Made by a program: the position numbers and the translations under genes | Part shown: positions 11,569 through 18,853 of the stretch, piece after piece | Numbering within the stretch: the first letter of the stretch is position 1 | How the letters are laid out: every line of letters begins with the position of its first letter | From: an uncultured delta proteobacterium | Lineage (GTDB): Bacteria; Myxococcota_A; Polyangia; Polyangiales; JADJMO01 | Length of the DNA stretch: 37,181 nt | Assembly: GCA_903923175.1 (NCBI GenBank) | Contig: CAIXWQ010000823.1 | Span: 1-37,181, forward strand | Direction of reading: 5' to 3' | The notes under the pieces: model-generated | Database searches by the model: none | What the model was told of the DNA's origin: nothing | The model's input: only the letters and a program-made list of their open reading frames with translations

Positions 11569-12585
11569 ATGATCCGCGTGCGCGCGCTCCGCAAGCACTA
11601 CCAGGTCCACGAGCGCCCGCCCGGGCTCGCCGCGGCGCTGCGCTCGCTCCTGCACCGGCGCTACAAGACCGTCGCCGCCGTCGACGGCATCGATTTCGAC
11701 ATCGCGCCAGGCGAGCGCGTGGGCTTCCTCGGGCCCAACGGCGCCGGGAAGACCACGACGCTCAAGATGCTGGCGGGGCTGCTCCACCCGACGGCGGGCG
11801 AGGCGAGCGTGCTCGGGTTCGAGCCGCGCCGGCGCGATCGCGAGCTGCTCCGCTCGATCATGCTGGTCACCGGGCAGAAGCAGCAGCTGCTGTGGGATCT
11901 GCCGCCGGCCGACACCTTCGAGCTCAACCGCGCGATCTACGACGTCCCGCGCGCGCAGTTCCGGCGGACGCTCGACGAGCTCGTGCACGAGCTCGATCTC
12001 GGGGGGCTGATCGAGAAGCCGACGCGGCAGCTCTCGCTCGGCGAGCGCATGAAATGCGAGCTGGCGGCGGCCCTGGTGCACGGCCCCAAGGTGCTGTTCC
12101 TCGACGAGCCGACCATCGGGCTCGACGTGACCATGCAGGCCACGGTGCGCCGCTTCGTGAAGGCGTACAACGAGCGCACCGGCGCGACGGTCATCCTCAC
12201 GAGCCACTACATGGAGGACGTCGTCGCGCTCTGCCCGCGGGTGATCGTGATCGATCACGGCAAGCTCTCGTGGGACGGCGCGCTCGACGAGCTCGTGCGC
12301 GGCACGCGCCCCGAGAAGCGCGTCGCGCTGCGCCTGGGCGCCCCCGCGAGCGCTTCGCAGGTCGCGGCGCTCGGCGCGAAGGTCATCGAGCACGACGACG
12401 CGCACGTGGTGCTCCAGGTCGAGGTCGCCCAGCTGAGCGGCGTGCTCTCGCGCGGCCTCGCGAGCCTCGCGGTCGACGACCTCACCGTCGAGGCCGCGCC
12501 GCTGGAAGACGTGCTGTCCGATCTGTTCCGCCGCGGGCGCGACGAGCGTGCGGCGCGCGCGGAGCCCGCGGAGCCTGGCGCGTGA
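11569..12585 (+). CDS. ABC-2 type exporter ATP-binding protein
   Basis: A 338-residue cytoplasmic ATPase that powers export through the two membrane proteins encoded directly downstream. Walker A is GPNGAGKTT (residues 55-63), the signature is LSLGERMK (155-162), Walker B is VLFLDEPTIGLD (175-186) and the switch histidine is H213 in LTSHYMED. The ABC domain covers about residues 1-245. The C-terminal 90 residues form a small regulatory domain ending in an Ala/Glu-rich tail. The signature reads LSLGE rather than LSGGQ, a common variant in this exporter subfamily (the one with DUF990-like permeases). The stop overlaps the GTG of the first permease gene. Substrate unknown. Confidence 0.93.
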   Translation: MIRVRALRKHYQVHERPPGLAAALRSLLHRRYKTVAAVDGIDFDIAPGERVGFLGPNGAGKTTTLKMLAGLLHPTAGEASVLGFEPRRRDRELLRSIMLVTGQKQQLLWDLPPADTFELNRAIYDVPRAQFRRTLDELVHELDLGGLIEKPTRQLSLGERMKCELAAALVHGPKVLFLDEPTIGLDVTMQATVRRFVKAYNERTGATVILTSHYMEDVVALCPRVIVIDHGKLSWDGALDELVRGTRPEKRVALRLGAPASASQVAALGAKVIEHDDAHVVLQVEVAQLSGVLSRGLASLAVDDLTVEAAPLEDVLSDLFRRGRDERAARAEPAEPGA

Positions 12586-13412
12586 GCGCGCGCCCCGCGT
12601 CGACCCGCTCCGGATTCGCCCCGACGCTGCGCGCGGTGCCGACGTTGCTGCGCATCGGCTTCGCGGGGGTCGTCGCGTATCGCAGCGAGATGATCGTCTG
12701 GATCCTCACGACGAACATGCCGTTGGTGATGCTCGCGCTGCTGCGGGCCGTCGCCGCCGAGGGGCCCGTCGGCCGCTTCGACGCGGCGCGCTTCACCGCC
12801 TACTACTTCGCGACGCTCGTCGTGCGGCTGCTGACCTCCGCGTGGGTGGTGTGGGAGCTGGTCTACGAGATCCGCCAGGGGACGCTCGCGGCGAAGCTCC
12901 TGCGCCCGCTCTCGCCGCTCGTCCCCTACGCGACGGACAACCTCGCCGCGCTGCCGATCCGCGGCGCGCTGGTGCTGCCGATCGCGCTCGTCGGCGTGCT
13001 CTGGGCCGGCCCCGAGCGGTTCACGCACGATCCGCTTTCGTGGCTCGCGTTCGTCGTCTCGGTGGCCGCGGCGTGGGCCGTCACGTTCCTCGTGATGCTG
13101 GCGATCGGCACGCTGTCGCTCCGCTGGGAGAGCTCGCTGTCGATCTACGATCTGTGGATCGCCGCCTATTTCGTGTTCTCGGGCTACCTGCTGCCGCTCG
13201 AGCTCTTCCCGCCGCGCGTGCTCGCCGTCGTGCGCTGGCTGCCGTTCCGCTACCTGCTCTCGTTCCCCGTCGAGATCGCGCTCGGCGCCCTGTCGCGCCG
13301 CGAGATCCTGCTCGGCCTCGGCGCCCAGCTCGGCTGGCTCGCGGCCTCGGCGCTCCTGGCCCACCTGATCTGGCGCGACGGGCTGCGGCGCTTCGCCGCG
13401 TACGGAGGCTGA
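12582..13412 (+). CDS. ABC-2 family (DUF990-like) permease, first subunit
   Basis: A 276-residue membrane protein starting with the GTG that overlaps the ATPase stop. About six hydrophobic segments are visible, for example MIVWILTTNMPLVMLALL, GALVLPIALVGVLWAG, WLAFVVSVAAAWAVTFLVML, and WIAAYFVFSGYLLPLELFP. The cytoplasmic motif ELVYEIRQGTLAAKLLRPLS is the coupling stretch typical of this family. It pairs with the next permease to form a heterodimeric channel. Confidence 0.88.
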   Translation: MSARPASTRSGFAPTLRAVPTLLRIGFAGVVAYRSEMIVWILTTNMPLVMLALLRAVAAEGPVGRFDAARFTAYYFATLVVRLLTSAWVVWELVYEIRQGTLAAKLLRPLSPLVPYATDNLAALPIRGALVLPIALVGVLWAGPERFTHDPLSWLAFVVSVAAAWAVTFLVMLAIGTLSLRWESSLSIYDLWIAAYFVFSGYLLPLELFPPRVLAVVRWLPFRYLLSFPVEIALGALSRREILLGLGAQLGWLAASALLAHLIWRDGLRRFAAYGG

Positions 13413-13418
13413 GCGCGC

Positions 13419-14216
13419 ATGACCGCCCTCGCCCGCTACGCGCGCCTCTTCGCCATCCAGCTCCGCACGTCGGTGCTGCTCGCGCTGCAGTACCGCGTCG
13501 AGTTCGTGGTCCAGGCGATCATGTCCGTGTTCTGGACGGCGACCGCGCTCGTGCCGCTCCTCGCGCTCTACGACCGCAGGCCGAGCATCGCGGGGTGGTC
13601 GCGCGACGAGGCGCTGATCGTGGTCGGCTTCTTCACCGCGCTCAAGGGGGTGCTCGAAGGGGCCATCCAGCCGTCGCTCGGCGCGGTGGTCGAGCACGTG
13701 CGCAAGGGGACGCTCGACTTCGTGCTGCTGAAGCCGGTCGACGCGCAGTTCCTCGTCTCGACCTCGAAGCTCGACGTCTTCAAGGGGGTGCACGTGCTGA
13801 CCGGGCTCGGGGTCATCGGCTGGGCGCTGCACGCGCTCGGACGCGCGCCGGGGCCGCTCGCGATCGCGACGGCGCTGACGCTCTTCGCCGTCGGCGCGCT
13901 GCTGCTGTACTCGATCCACCTGCTCGTCGTGGCGCTCGCGTTCAAGGTCGTGAAGGTCGACAACCTGTCGTTCCTCTTCTCGTCCGCGTACGACGCCGCG
14001 CGCTGGCCCTCGTCGGTGTTCCGCGGGGCGTTCGCGATCTTCTTCACCTTCGTGCTGCCGCTGGCGGTCATGACCACCTTCCCGGCGCTGGCGCTGCTCG
14101 GCCGGTTGCCGGCGCGCTCGCTTGCCTTGGCGCTCGGGCTCGGCGTCGCGTTCGGGCTCGCCTCGCGCGCCGCGTTCCAGCGGGCGCTCGGGAGCTACAC
14201 GAGCGCGGGGGGGTGA
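13419..14216 (+). CDS. ABC-2 family (DUF990-like) permease, second subunit
   Basis: A 265-residue membrane protein, 6 bases after the first permease, with a good ribosome site GGAGG at 13404-13408. It shares the fold and the motif of its partner: VVEHVRKGTLDFVLLKPVDAQ corresponds to the EIRQGTLAAKLLRPLSP segment of the first subunit, so the pair is an old duplication. Hydrophobic segments include VVQAIMSVFWTATALVPLLAL, LTLFAVGALLLYSIHLLVVAL and FAIFFTFVLPLAVMTTFPALAL. Substrate unknown; nothing nearby points to one. Confidence 0.88.
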   Translation: MTALARYARLFAIQLRTSVLLALQYRVEFVVQAIMSVFWTATALVPLLALYDRRPSIAGWSRDEALIVVGFFTALKGVLEGAIQPSLGAVVEHVRKGTLDFVLLKPVDAQFLVSTSKLDVFKGVHVLTGLGVIGWALHALGRAPGPLAIATALTLFAVGALLLYSIHLLVVALAFKVVKVDNLSFLFSSAYDAARWPSSVFRGAFAIFFTFVLPLAVMTTFPALALLGRLPARSLALALGLGVAFGLASRAAFQRALGSYTSAGG

Positions 14217-14534
14217 GCGACGGAGCGACGTCACCGCTGCCAGCGAGACGAAACGTTGGGACGACGAAGCGCGGCAGCGGCGGAACGTTGCGACGTCGCG
14301 ACGTCGAACCGTGGGTCCGGCGATCGGTCGATTCCTCGACGCGCCCAGCGATCGTGACGGCGAATTGCCGACGTACGCGCGAGCACACCCGCTGGATCGA
14401 GCGCGCGATCGCTTTGATCGTTCGATGTGCGAAGCCCATCGCAACGTCGAATTCGCGCGGGACTCGCCGCGTCTCGTCGCTAGGCTCTGCCCCGACGATC
14501 GCGGAAGACGCGCTCGCGAAGGAGGGGTCTCGGG
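14217..14534 (+). other. Intergenic region upstream of the DUF4331 operon
   Basis: A 318-base gap with no convincing gene. It holds the 16-bp palindrome at 14291-14306, two AACGTT palindromes near it, and several CGACGTC copies. The ribosome site of the next gene is AAGGAGGGG, ending about 8 bases before the ATG at 14535. The operon promoter is likely in here. Confidence 0.5.
14291..14306. promoter_or_regulatory. 16-bp perfect palindrome, candidate operator
   Basis: CGACGTCGCGACGTCG is a perfect palindrome. It overlaps a possible ECF-sigma-type promoter: GGAAC at 14282-14286 with a GTC about 16 bases on. It lies about 230 bases ahead of the DUF4331 start, so a long leader would be needed. 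The regulator is unknown. Confidence 0.3.
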
Positions 14535-15248
14535 ATGTCTAGAATGACGTGGACTCGGTGGGGGCTCGCGGTCGCGATCGCGACGACGACCGGTTCGGGG
14601 GCGATCGCGGCGGACCACCTGGACGCGCCCACGGTGAAGACGGATCCGACTTCGGACATCACCGACCTGTACTCGTGGAACGACGCGGGCCGCGTCGTGT
14701 TCGTGCTCAACGTGTCGCCGCTCGCGACGACCACGTCGAAGTTCTCCGACAAGGTCCAGTACGTCATCCACACCGAGAGCAAAGGGGCGTACGGCGCCGC
14801 CGGCACGCCGCTCGACATCATCTGCACCTTCGCGGTCGATCAGAAGATCAGCTGCTGGGTCGGCAACAAGGACTACGTCACCGGCGACGCCAGCGGCACC
14901 GCGGGGCTCTCGAGCACCTCGGGCGGCGTGAAGGTCTTCGCGGGGCTGCGCGACGATCCGTTCTTCTTCAACCTCGACGGCTTCAAGGCCACCGTCTCCG
15001 CCGTCGAGGGGGCCGCGGCATCGCTCATGTTCGACGCGGCGGGCTGCCCGAAGCTCGACGCGGCGACCTCCGCGGCGCTCGTGAAGGCGCTCTCGACCGA
15101 TCCGAACTCGACGCCTCCCGGCGCCGGCGCGAAGGACTTCTTCGCCACCAAGAACGTGCTCGCGATCGTGCTCTCGATCGACACGAAGCTGCTCAACGGC
15201 GGAGGGCCGATCCTCGCGTCCTGGGCCAGCACCAACAAGGGGAGCTGA
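14535..15248 (+). CDS. DUF4331 family protein, N-terminal half (exported)
   Basis: A 237-residue secreted protein. The signal peptide ends at about residue 26 (GSGAIA before ADHLDAP). The mature start ADHLDAPTVKTDPTSDITD and the later FAGLRDDPFFF are hallmark blocks of the DUF4331 N-terminal half. Family members are usually about 450-500 residues, so this chain is roughly half-length; the matching C-terminal half is encoded by the very next gene, 1 base after the stop. An alternative ATG lies 9 bases in. It is the first gene of a four-gene envelope operon. The family's biochemical role is not established. Confidence 0.88.
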   Translation: MSRMTWTRWGLAVAIATTTGSGAIAADHLDAPTVKTDPTSDITDLYSWNDAGRVVFVLNVSPLATTTSKFSDKVQYVIHTESKGAYGAAGTPLDIICTFAVDQKISCWVGNKDYVTGDASGTAGLSSTSGGVKVFAGLRDDPFFFNLDGFKATVSAVEGAAASLMFDAAGCPKLDAATSAALVKALSTDPNSTPPGAGAKDFFATKNVLAIVLSIDTKLLNGGGPILASWASTNKGS

Positions 15249-15249
15249 G

Positions 15250-16008
15250 ATGCGTCACCACTCCGATCGCAGCTCGCTCTCGCGCCTCCTCGTGGTCGCC
15301 GCCGTCGCGGCCTGTTCGTTCGTCGTCGGCTGCAGCAGCTCGAGCTCCGCGCCCGCCGAGACCGACAGCGGCGTGGCCGACACCGGCGCGCTCGACACCT
15401 CCACGCCCGACACCTCGACGCCCGACACGGGCACGAGCGCCGATTCGAGCGCCGATTCGAGCGCCGACGCCGACGCCGCGCCGACGATCCCGCCGCCCCC
15501 GACGCTCGGCGCGCAGATCGATCGCTTCGGTCGCCCTGCCGTCAACACCGCCCTCAACCACGCCTTCGACGCGACCGCGGCGGCGGGCACCGCAAAGGAC
15601 GCCTACAACGCGAGCAGCGCTCCCGGCAGCTGGGCCTCGAGCTTCGCCGCCGAGATGGCGAAGAACCTGGCGATCCTCGACAGCCTCGACACCGTGTGCG
15701 GCAACCAGCTGCTCGCGGGCGCGACGCCGGTCGCAGGCCGCTACGGGACGCTCTCAGGGGCGCTGGCCGACGATCGCCAGTACCTCAAGACGGACGCGAC
15801 GACGTGCAGCCAGTACCTCGCCGTCGAGCTGAACGCGACGGCCGTGAAGGCGAACACCGACTGCGGCGGCCGCAAGCTCGACTACGACGTCATCGACACG
15901 AGCTACTCGGCGTTCGCGATCGGCGCCATCTCGGGGGTCGGCGACGGCGTGGCGGCAGACCTCGACACCAAGGGGACGACGTTCCCGTACCTGACGGCGC
16001 CGCACTGA
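15250..16008 (+). CDS. DUF4331-type C-terminal half as a separate lipoprotein
   Basis: A 252-residue lipoprotein with lipobox VVGC at C28, then a Ser/Thr/Asp-rich spacer (about residues 29-78). The globular part has IDRFGRPAVNTALNHAF and TAKDAYNASS. These resemble the conserved GNPLVNEV...KDxFN block in the C-terminal half of DUF4331 proteins. Together with the upstream gene it appears to rebuild one DUF4331 protein from two polypeptides, one soluble and one lipid-anchored. The spacer contains short DNA repeats (CGACACC and GCGCCGATTCGA units). Ribosome site GGGGAG lies 5 bases before the ATG, overlapping the end of the upstream gene. Confidence 0.8.
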   Translation: MRHHSDRSSLSRLLVVAAVAACSFVVGCSSSSSAPAETDSGVADTGALDTSTPDTSTPDTGTSADSSADSSADADAAPTIPPPPTLGAQIDRFGRPAVNTALNHAFDATAAAGTAKDAYNASSAPGSWASSFAAEMAKNLAILDSLDTVCGNQLLAGATPVAGRYGTLSGALADDRQYLKTDATTCSQYLAVELNATAVKANTDCGGRKLDYDVIDTSYSAFAIGAISGVGDGVAADLDTKGTTFPYLTAPH

Positions 16009-16049
16009 AGCGGTTTGCGCTCGCTCCGCGCGCGGGCACGCTTCGCGCC

Positions 16050-17312
16050 GTGAGGCGACTCGCACGCGTGGTCTTCGCCGTCGTCACCCTCGCGGGTGGC
16101 GGCGGCGTCGCGGCGTGCAAGGCGCGCGCACGGGGCGACGTGGCCGCGGTGGCGCCTTCCTCCTCGAGTCCGCAGGCCACGACGCCCCGTCCGGCCGATC
16201 CGATCCGGCCGCCCACGCAAGCCGAGCTGCCGACGACCGACGGCGGGATCGCCTTCGACAACCTCTCCGCACAGATCGTGGGGCTCGAGGCCGAGGTCTC
16301 GCGCGGGCACGCGCGGCTCGAAGAGCGCCTCGCGCTCGCCGATCTCGTCGGCGTGCGCGGAACGTACGCGTCCAAGATCGCCGACTACGAGCGCGCCGAG
16401 GCGTTGACCGACGCGGCGGTGCGCGAGGCGCCCGCGAGCGCCGAGGCCTGGCTCGCCCGGGCCTCCGCGCGGGCGACGCTCCATCGCTTCGCCGAGGCGA
16501 CGGCCGATCTCGACGAGGCCGAGCGGCGCGGCCTCGACCCGGCCCGCACGCGGGCGACGCGCGCGTCGATCCTGCAGGCGCAGGGCGAGCTCGACGCGGC
16601 GTGGGCGCTGCGCAAAGCCGACGTGGCGCTCGCGCGCAGCGCGCGCACGCTGGGCGCCGAGGCCGCGCTGCTCGGCGAGATGCGCAAGCTCGACGAGGCG
16701 CACGCGCGCTTCGTCGAGGCGGCCGCCGCGTTCCGCGACGTCTCGCCGCTGCCGATCGCGTGGCTGTTCGTGCAAGAAGGGGCGATGTGGGAGCGCGCCG
16801 GCGAGCTCGGTCGCGCGGCTGCCTACTATTCGGCCGCGCACGAGCGCCTGCCCGCCTACGCGCACGCCGCCGTGCACCTCGCGGCGCTCGAGCGCGGCGC
16901 ACGCGCCCTCGCGCTGCTGACCCCCGTCGCGGCCGCGTCGGACGATCCCGAGATCGAGGTCGCGCTCGGGCAGCGGCTGCGCGAGGCCGACCAGGGCGCC
17001 GAGGCGGAGCGCCGGCTCGCGCACGCGCGAGGGCGCTTCGAGCAGCTGCTGGTGGCGCAGCCCGCCGCGTTCGCGGAGCACGCGGCGGCGTTCTTCCTCG
17101 ACGAGGGGCACGACGCGAGGCGAGCGTTCGTGCTCGCGAAGCAGAACCTCGCGGTGCGCAAGAGCGAGCACGCGTACGAGCTCGCCGCGCTCGCGGCGTT
17201 CGCGGCCGGCGAGCGCGCCGAGGGCTGCACTTTCGCGGCGCTCGGGGCCGCGCGCTCGTACGCCTCCAAGACCCTCGGCGACGTCATGAAGACGTCGTGC
17301 GGCGCGCGCTGA
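16050..17312 (+). CDS. TPR-repeat lipoprotein of the DUF4331 operon
   Basis: A 420-residue protein starting at the GTG at 16050. The frame is open upstream, but this start gives a clean lipoprotein signal with Cys at residue 23 (GGGGVAAC). A Pro/Ser/Thr linker is followed by helical TPR-type repeats over most of the chain. Clear examples are YERAEALTDAAVREAPASAE with AWLARASARATLHRFAEATA, then AEALFVEA-like helix pairs and the YYSAAHERLPAY segment. TPR arrays bind partner proteins, here presumably in the periplasm. The gene is 41 bases after the split DUF4331 pair and 1 base before the HupE-like gene, so it is in the same transcription unit. Confidence 0.85.
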   Translation: MRRLARVVFAVVTLAGGGGVAACKARARGDVAAVAPSSSSPQATTPRPADPIRPPTQAELPTTDGGIAFDNLSAQIVGLEAEVSRGHARLEERLALADLVGVRGTYASKIADYERAEALTDAAVREAPASAEAWLARASARATLHRFAEATADLDEAERRGLDPARTRATRASILQAQGELDAAWALRKADVALARSARTLGAEAALLGEMRKLDEAHARFVEAAAAFRDVSPLPIAWLFVQEGAMWERAGELGRAAAYYSAAHERLPAYAHAAVHLAALERGARALALLTPVAAASDDPEIEVALGQRLREADQGAEAERRLAHARGRFEQLLVAQPAAFAEHAAAFFLDEGHDARRAFVLAKQNLAVRKSEHAYELAALAAFAAGERAEGCTFAALGAARSYASKTLGDVMKTSCGAR

Positions 17313-17313
17313 C

Positions 17314-18468
17314 ATGAGCCTCGCGCTGCGTGCATGGCTCCGCGCCGGCTGGCCCCGCGCGTGGCTCCGGCTCGCGGTCGCGCTCGTCGTCGCCGCGTCG
17401 GTCGCCTCGGCCACGCGCGACGCGCACGCGCACGCCGCGGGGCTCTCTCGCAGCGAGATCACCGCGTCCGGCGCGATCGTCACGGCCACCCTCACCTTCG
17501 CGCGGCGCGACGTCGCCTGGGCCGCGCCCGAGCTCGACGCCGACCACGACGGCGCGATCACGGCCATCGAGCTCGACGCGGGGCACGAGGCGCTGCGCAA
17601 GACGATCGTCGATCGCCTCGAAGTGCGCGGCGACGGCGTCGCATGCGCGGCGCAGCTCGTCGACGCGGCGCTGGTCGAGGAGGACGGTCTACGCGTGGCC
17701 GTCCGCGCCCAGTGCGCGGGCGCCCCGCGCGAGCTGCAGATCTCGCTCGCCTTCCTCGGAGCGCTGCCGTTCGGCCACCGGCACCTCGCGCACGTCACGG
17801 GCGCGTCCGGCCCGTTCGACGCCGTGCTCTCGCGGACGAGCCTCGCCCTCTCCGTCGCGCCGTCGACGCCCGCGTCCGCCGGACCCACCGCGGCCGCGGT
17901 CGCGCCGGCTGCGCCGTCGCGCGGCCTGTTCGGCCTCTTCTGGATGGGCGTCGAGCACATCCTGACCGGCTACGATCACCTCGCGTTCCTGCTCGGCCTG
18001 GTGATCGTCGGCAGCCGCCCGCGAGAGCTGCTGCTGGTGGTGAGCGCGTTCACGGTGGGGCACTCGATCTCGCTGGCCGTCGCGACGCTCGGCGTGTGGA
18101 CCCCGAGCGCGCGCCTCGTCGAGCCCGCGATCGCGCTCTCGATCGTGTTCGTGGGCGTCGAGAACCTCCGGCTCCCGCCGCCCACCCGACGCTGGCGCCT
18201 GACCTTGCCGTTCGGCCTCGTCCACGGCTTCGGGTTCGCCAGCGCGCTGCGCGATCTGTCGCTGCCGCGCGCCGAGCTGCCCGCCGCGCTCGCGCTCTTC
18301 AACCTGGGCGTCGAGGCCGGGCAGCTCGCCGCGCTCGCGCTCGTGCTCCCGCTCGTCTACGCGGCGAGCCGCAGCGAGCGGCTGCAGGCGCGCGGGACGC
18401 AGGCCGTGAGCGTGGCGATCGCGTGCGCTGGTGGCGTGTGGTTCGTGGCGCGGGTCTTCGGGGGGTGA
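17314..18468 (+). CDS. HupE/UreJ-family membrane protein with periplasmic EF-hand domain
   Basis: A 384-residue protein. Order: a signal peptide (about 1-40, ending AHAHA); a soluble domain (about 41-200) with an EF-hand-type calcium loop DADHDGAITAIE at 75-86 (D75, D77, D79, G80, I82, E86 all fit the consensus); then a C-terminal HupE/UreJ membrane domain of about six helices (205-384). Signature blocks are GVEHILTGYDHLAFLLGL (H215, D221, H222), TVGHSISL (H250), ALSIVFVGVENL, GLVHGFGFA (H304) and FNLGVEAGQ. Small HupE/UreJ proteins are linked to nickel supply of hydrogenase and urease, but long forms like this sit beside DUF4331 and TPR genes and may do something else. No hydrogenase or urease gene is present in the window. 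Confidence 0.9.
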   Translation: MSLALRAWLRAGWPRAWLRLAVALVVAASVASATRDAHAHAAGLSRSEITASGAIVTATLTFARRDVAWAAPELDADHDGAITAIELDAGHEALRKTIVDRLEVRGDGVACAAQLVDAALVEEDGLRVAVRAQCAGAPRELQISLAFLGALPFGHRHLAHVTGASGPFDAVLSRTSLALSVAPSTPASAGPTAAAVAPAAPSRGLFGLFWMGVEHILTGYDHLAFLLGLVIVGSRPRELLLVVSAFTVGHSISLAVATLGVWTPSARLVEPAIALSIVFVGVENLRLPPPTRRWRLTLPFGLVHGFGFASALRDLSLPRAELPAALALFNLGVEAGQLAALALVLPLVYAASRSERLQARGTQAVSVAIACAGGVWFVARVFGG

Positions 18469-18479
18469 GGTGCGCGCGC

Positions 18480-18611
18480 GTGGAGCGCCGGGACACGAGC
18501 CGCTTCGGTCCCGACGACGGGCCTCCGCACGACGGGCCGAGGTTCCCGAACGCCGAGCCGCTCCGGAAGATCGACCTGCCGAACCAGGTTCGCCGCGCGC
18601 CCCCCCGCTAG
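18480..18611 (+). CDS. Possible 43-residue hypothetical protein
   Basis: A short open frame starting with GTG at 18480, 11 bases after the HupE-like stop, with a purine-rich GGGGGTGAGG site at 18461-18470. The sequence (DTSRFGPDDGPPHDGPRFPN and then AEPLRKIDLPNQV) is not low-complexity and looks more like a protein than the shadow frames around it. It could be the last gene of the DUF4331 operon. There is no recognised domain. Confidence 0.35.
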   Translation: MERRDTSRFGPDDGPPHDGPRFPNAEPLRKIDLPNQVRRAPPR

Positions 18612-18629
18612 CCGACCGCCGACGCTGCT

Positions 18630-18853
18630 TCAGCGTGACCGCATCGGCTTGCCGGCCCAGAGGTCCGCCACGAGCTGCTTCTGCTCGTGCGCGACCAGCT
18701 CGTCGTCCGTCGGCGCCTCCGCGGCCCCTCCCGCGGCCGCTCCCGAGAGAGCGCGCGAACAGCGCCCTCGCCGCGCGTCGATCGCCCTCGAAATCGCCGT
18801 CGTCGGTGAAGGCGATGGGCAGGCTCTTCCCCCTCGAAGTCAGGGCGCGCCAC
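18630..18853 (-). pseudogene. Decayed gene fragment with apparent frameshifts
   Basis: Protein-like sequence is spread over different minus-strand frames. Near 18840-18740 one frame reads GKSLPIAFTDDGDFEGDRRA then ARALFA. From about 18740 a second frame reads AAAGGAAEAPTDDELVAHEQ, then KQLVADLWAGKPMRSR, and a TGA at 18630-18632. A third frame gives VARPDFEG at the start (GTG at 18853). No single frame covers all of it and there is no good start for the middle part, so it looks like one gene broken by one or two single-base changes, or by sequencing errors in the GGGGG run near 18830 and the GGC-rich stretch near 18735. It overlaps the 3' end of the upstream Cys-rich lipoprotein gene. Family not recognised. 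Confidence 0.4.

Noticed and set aside
12255-14771. Long minus-strand open frame
   Set aside because: It is antisense to the ABC exporter genes, composed mostly of Arg, Glu and Asp without recognisable structure.
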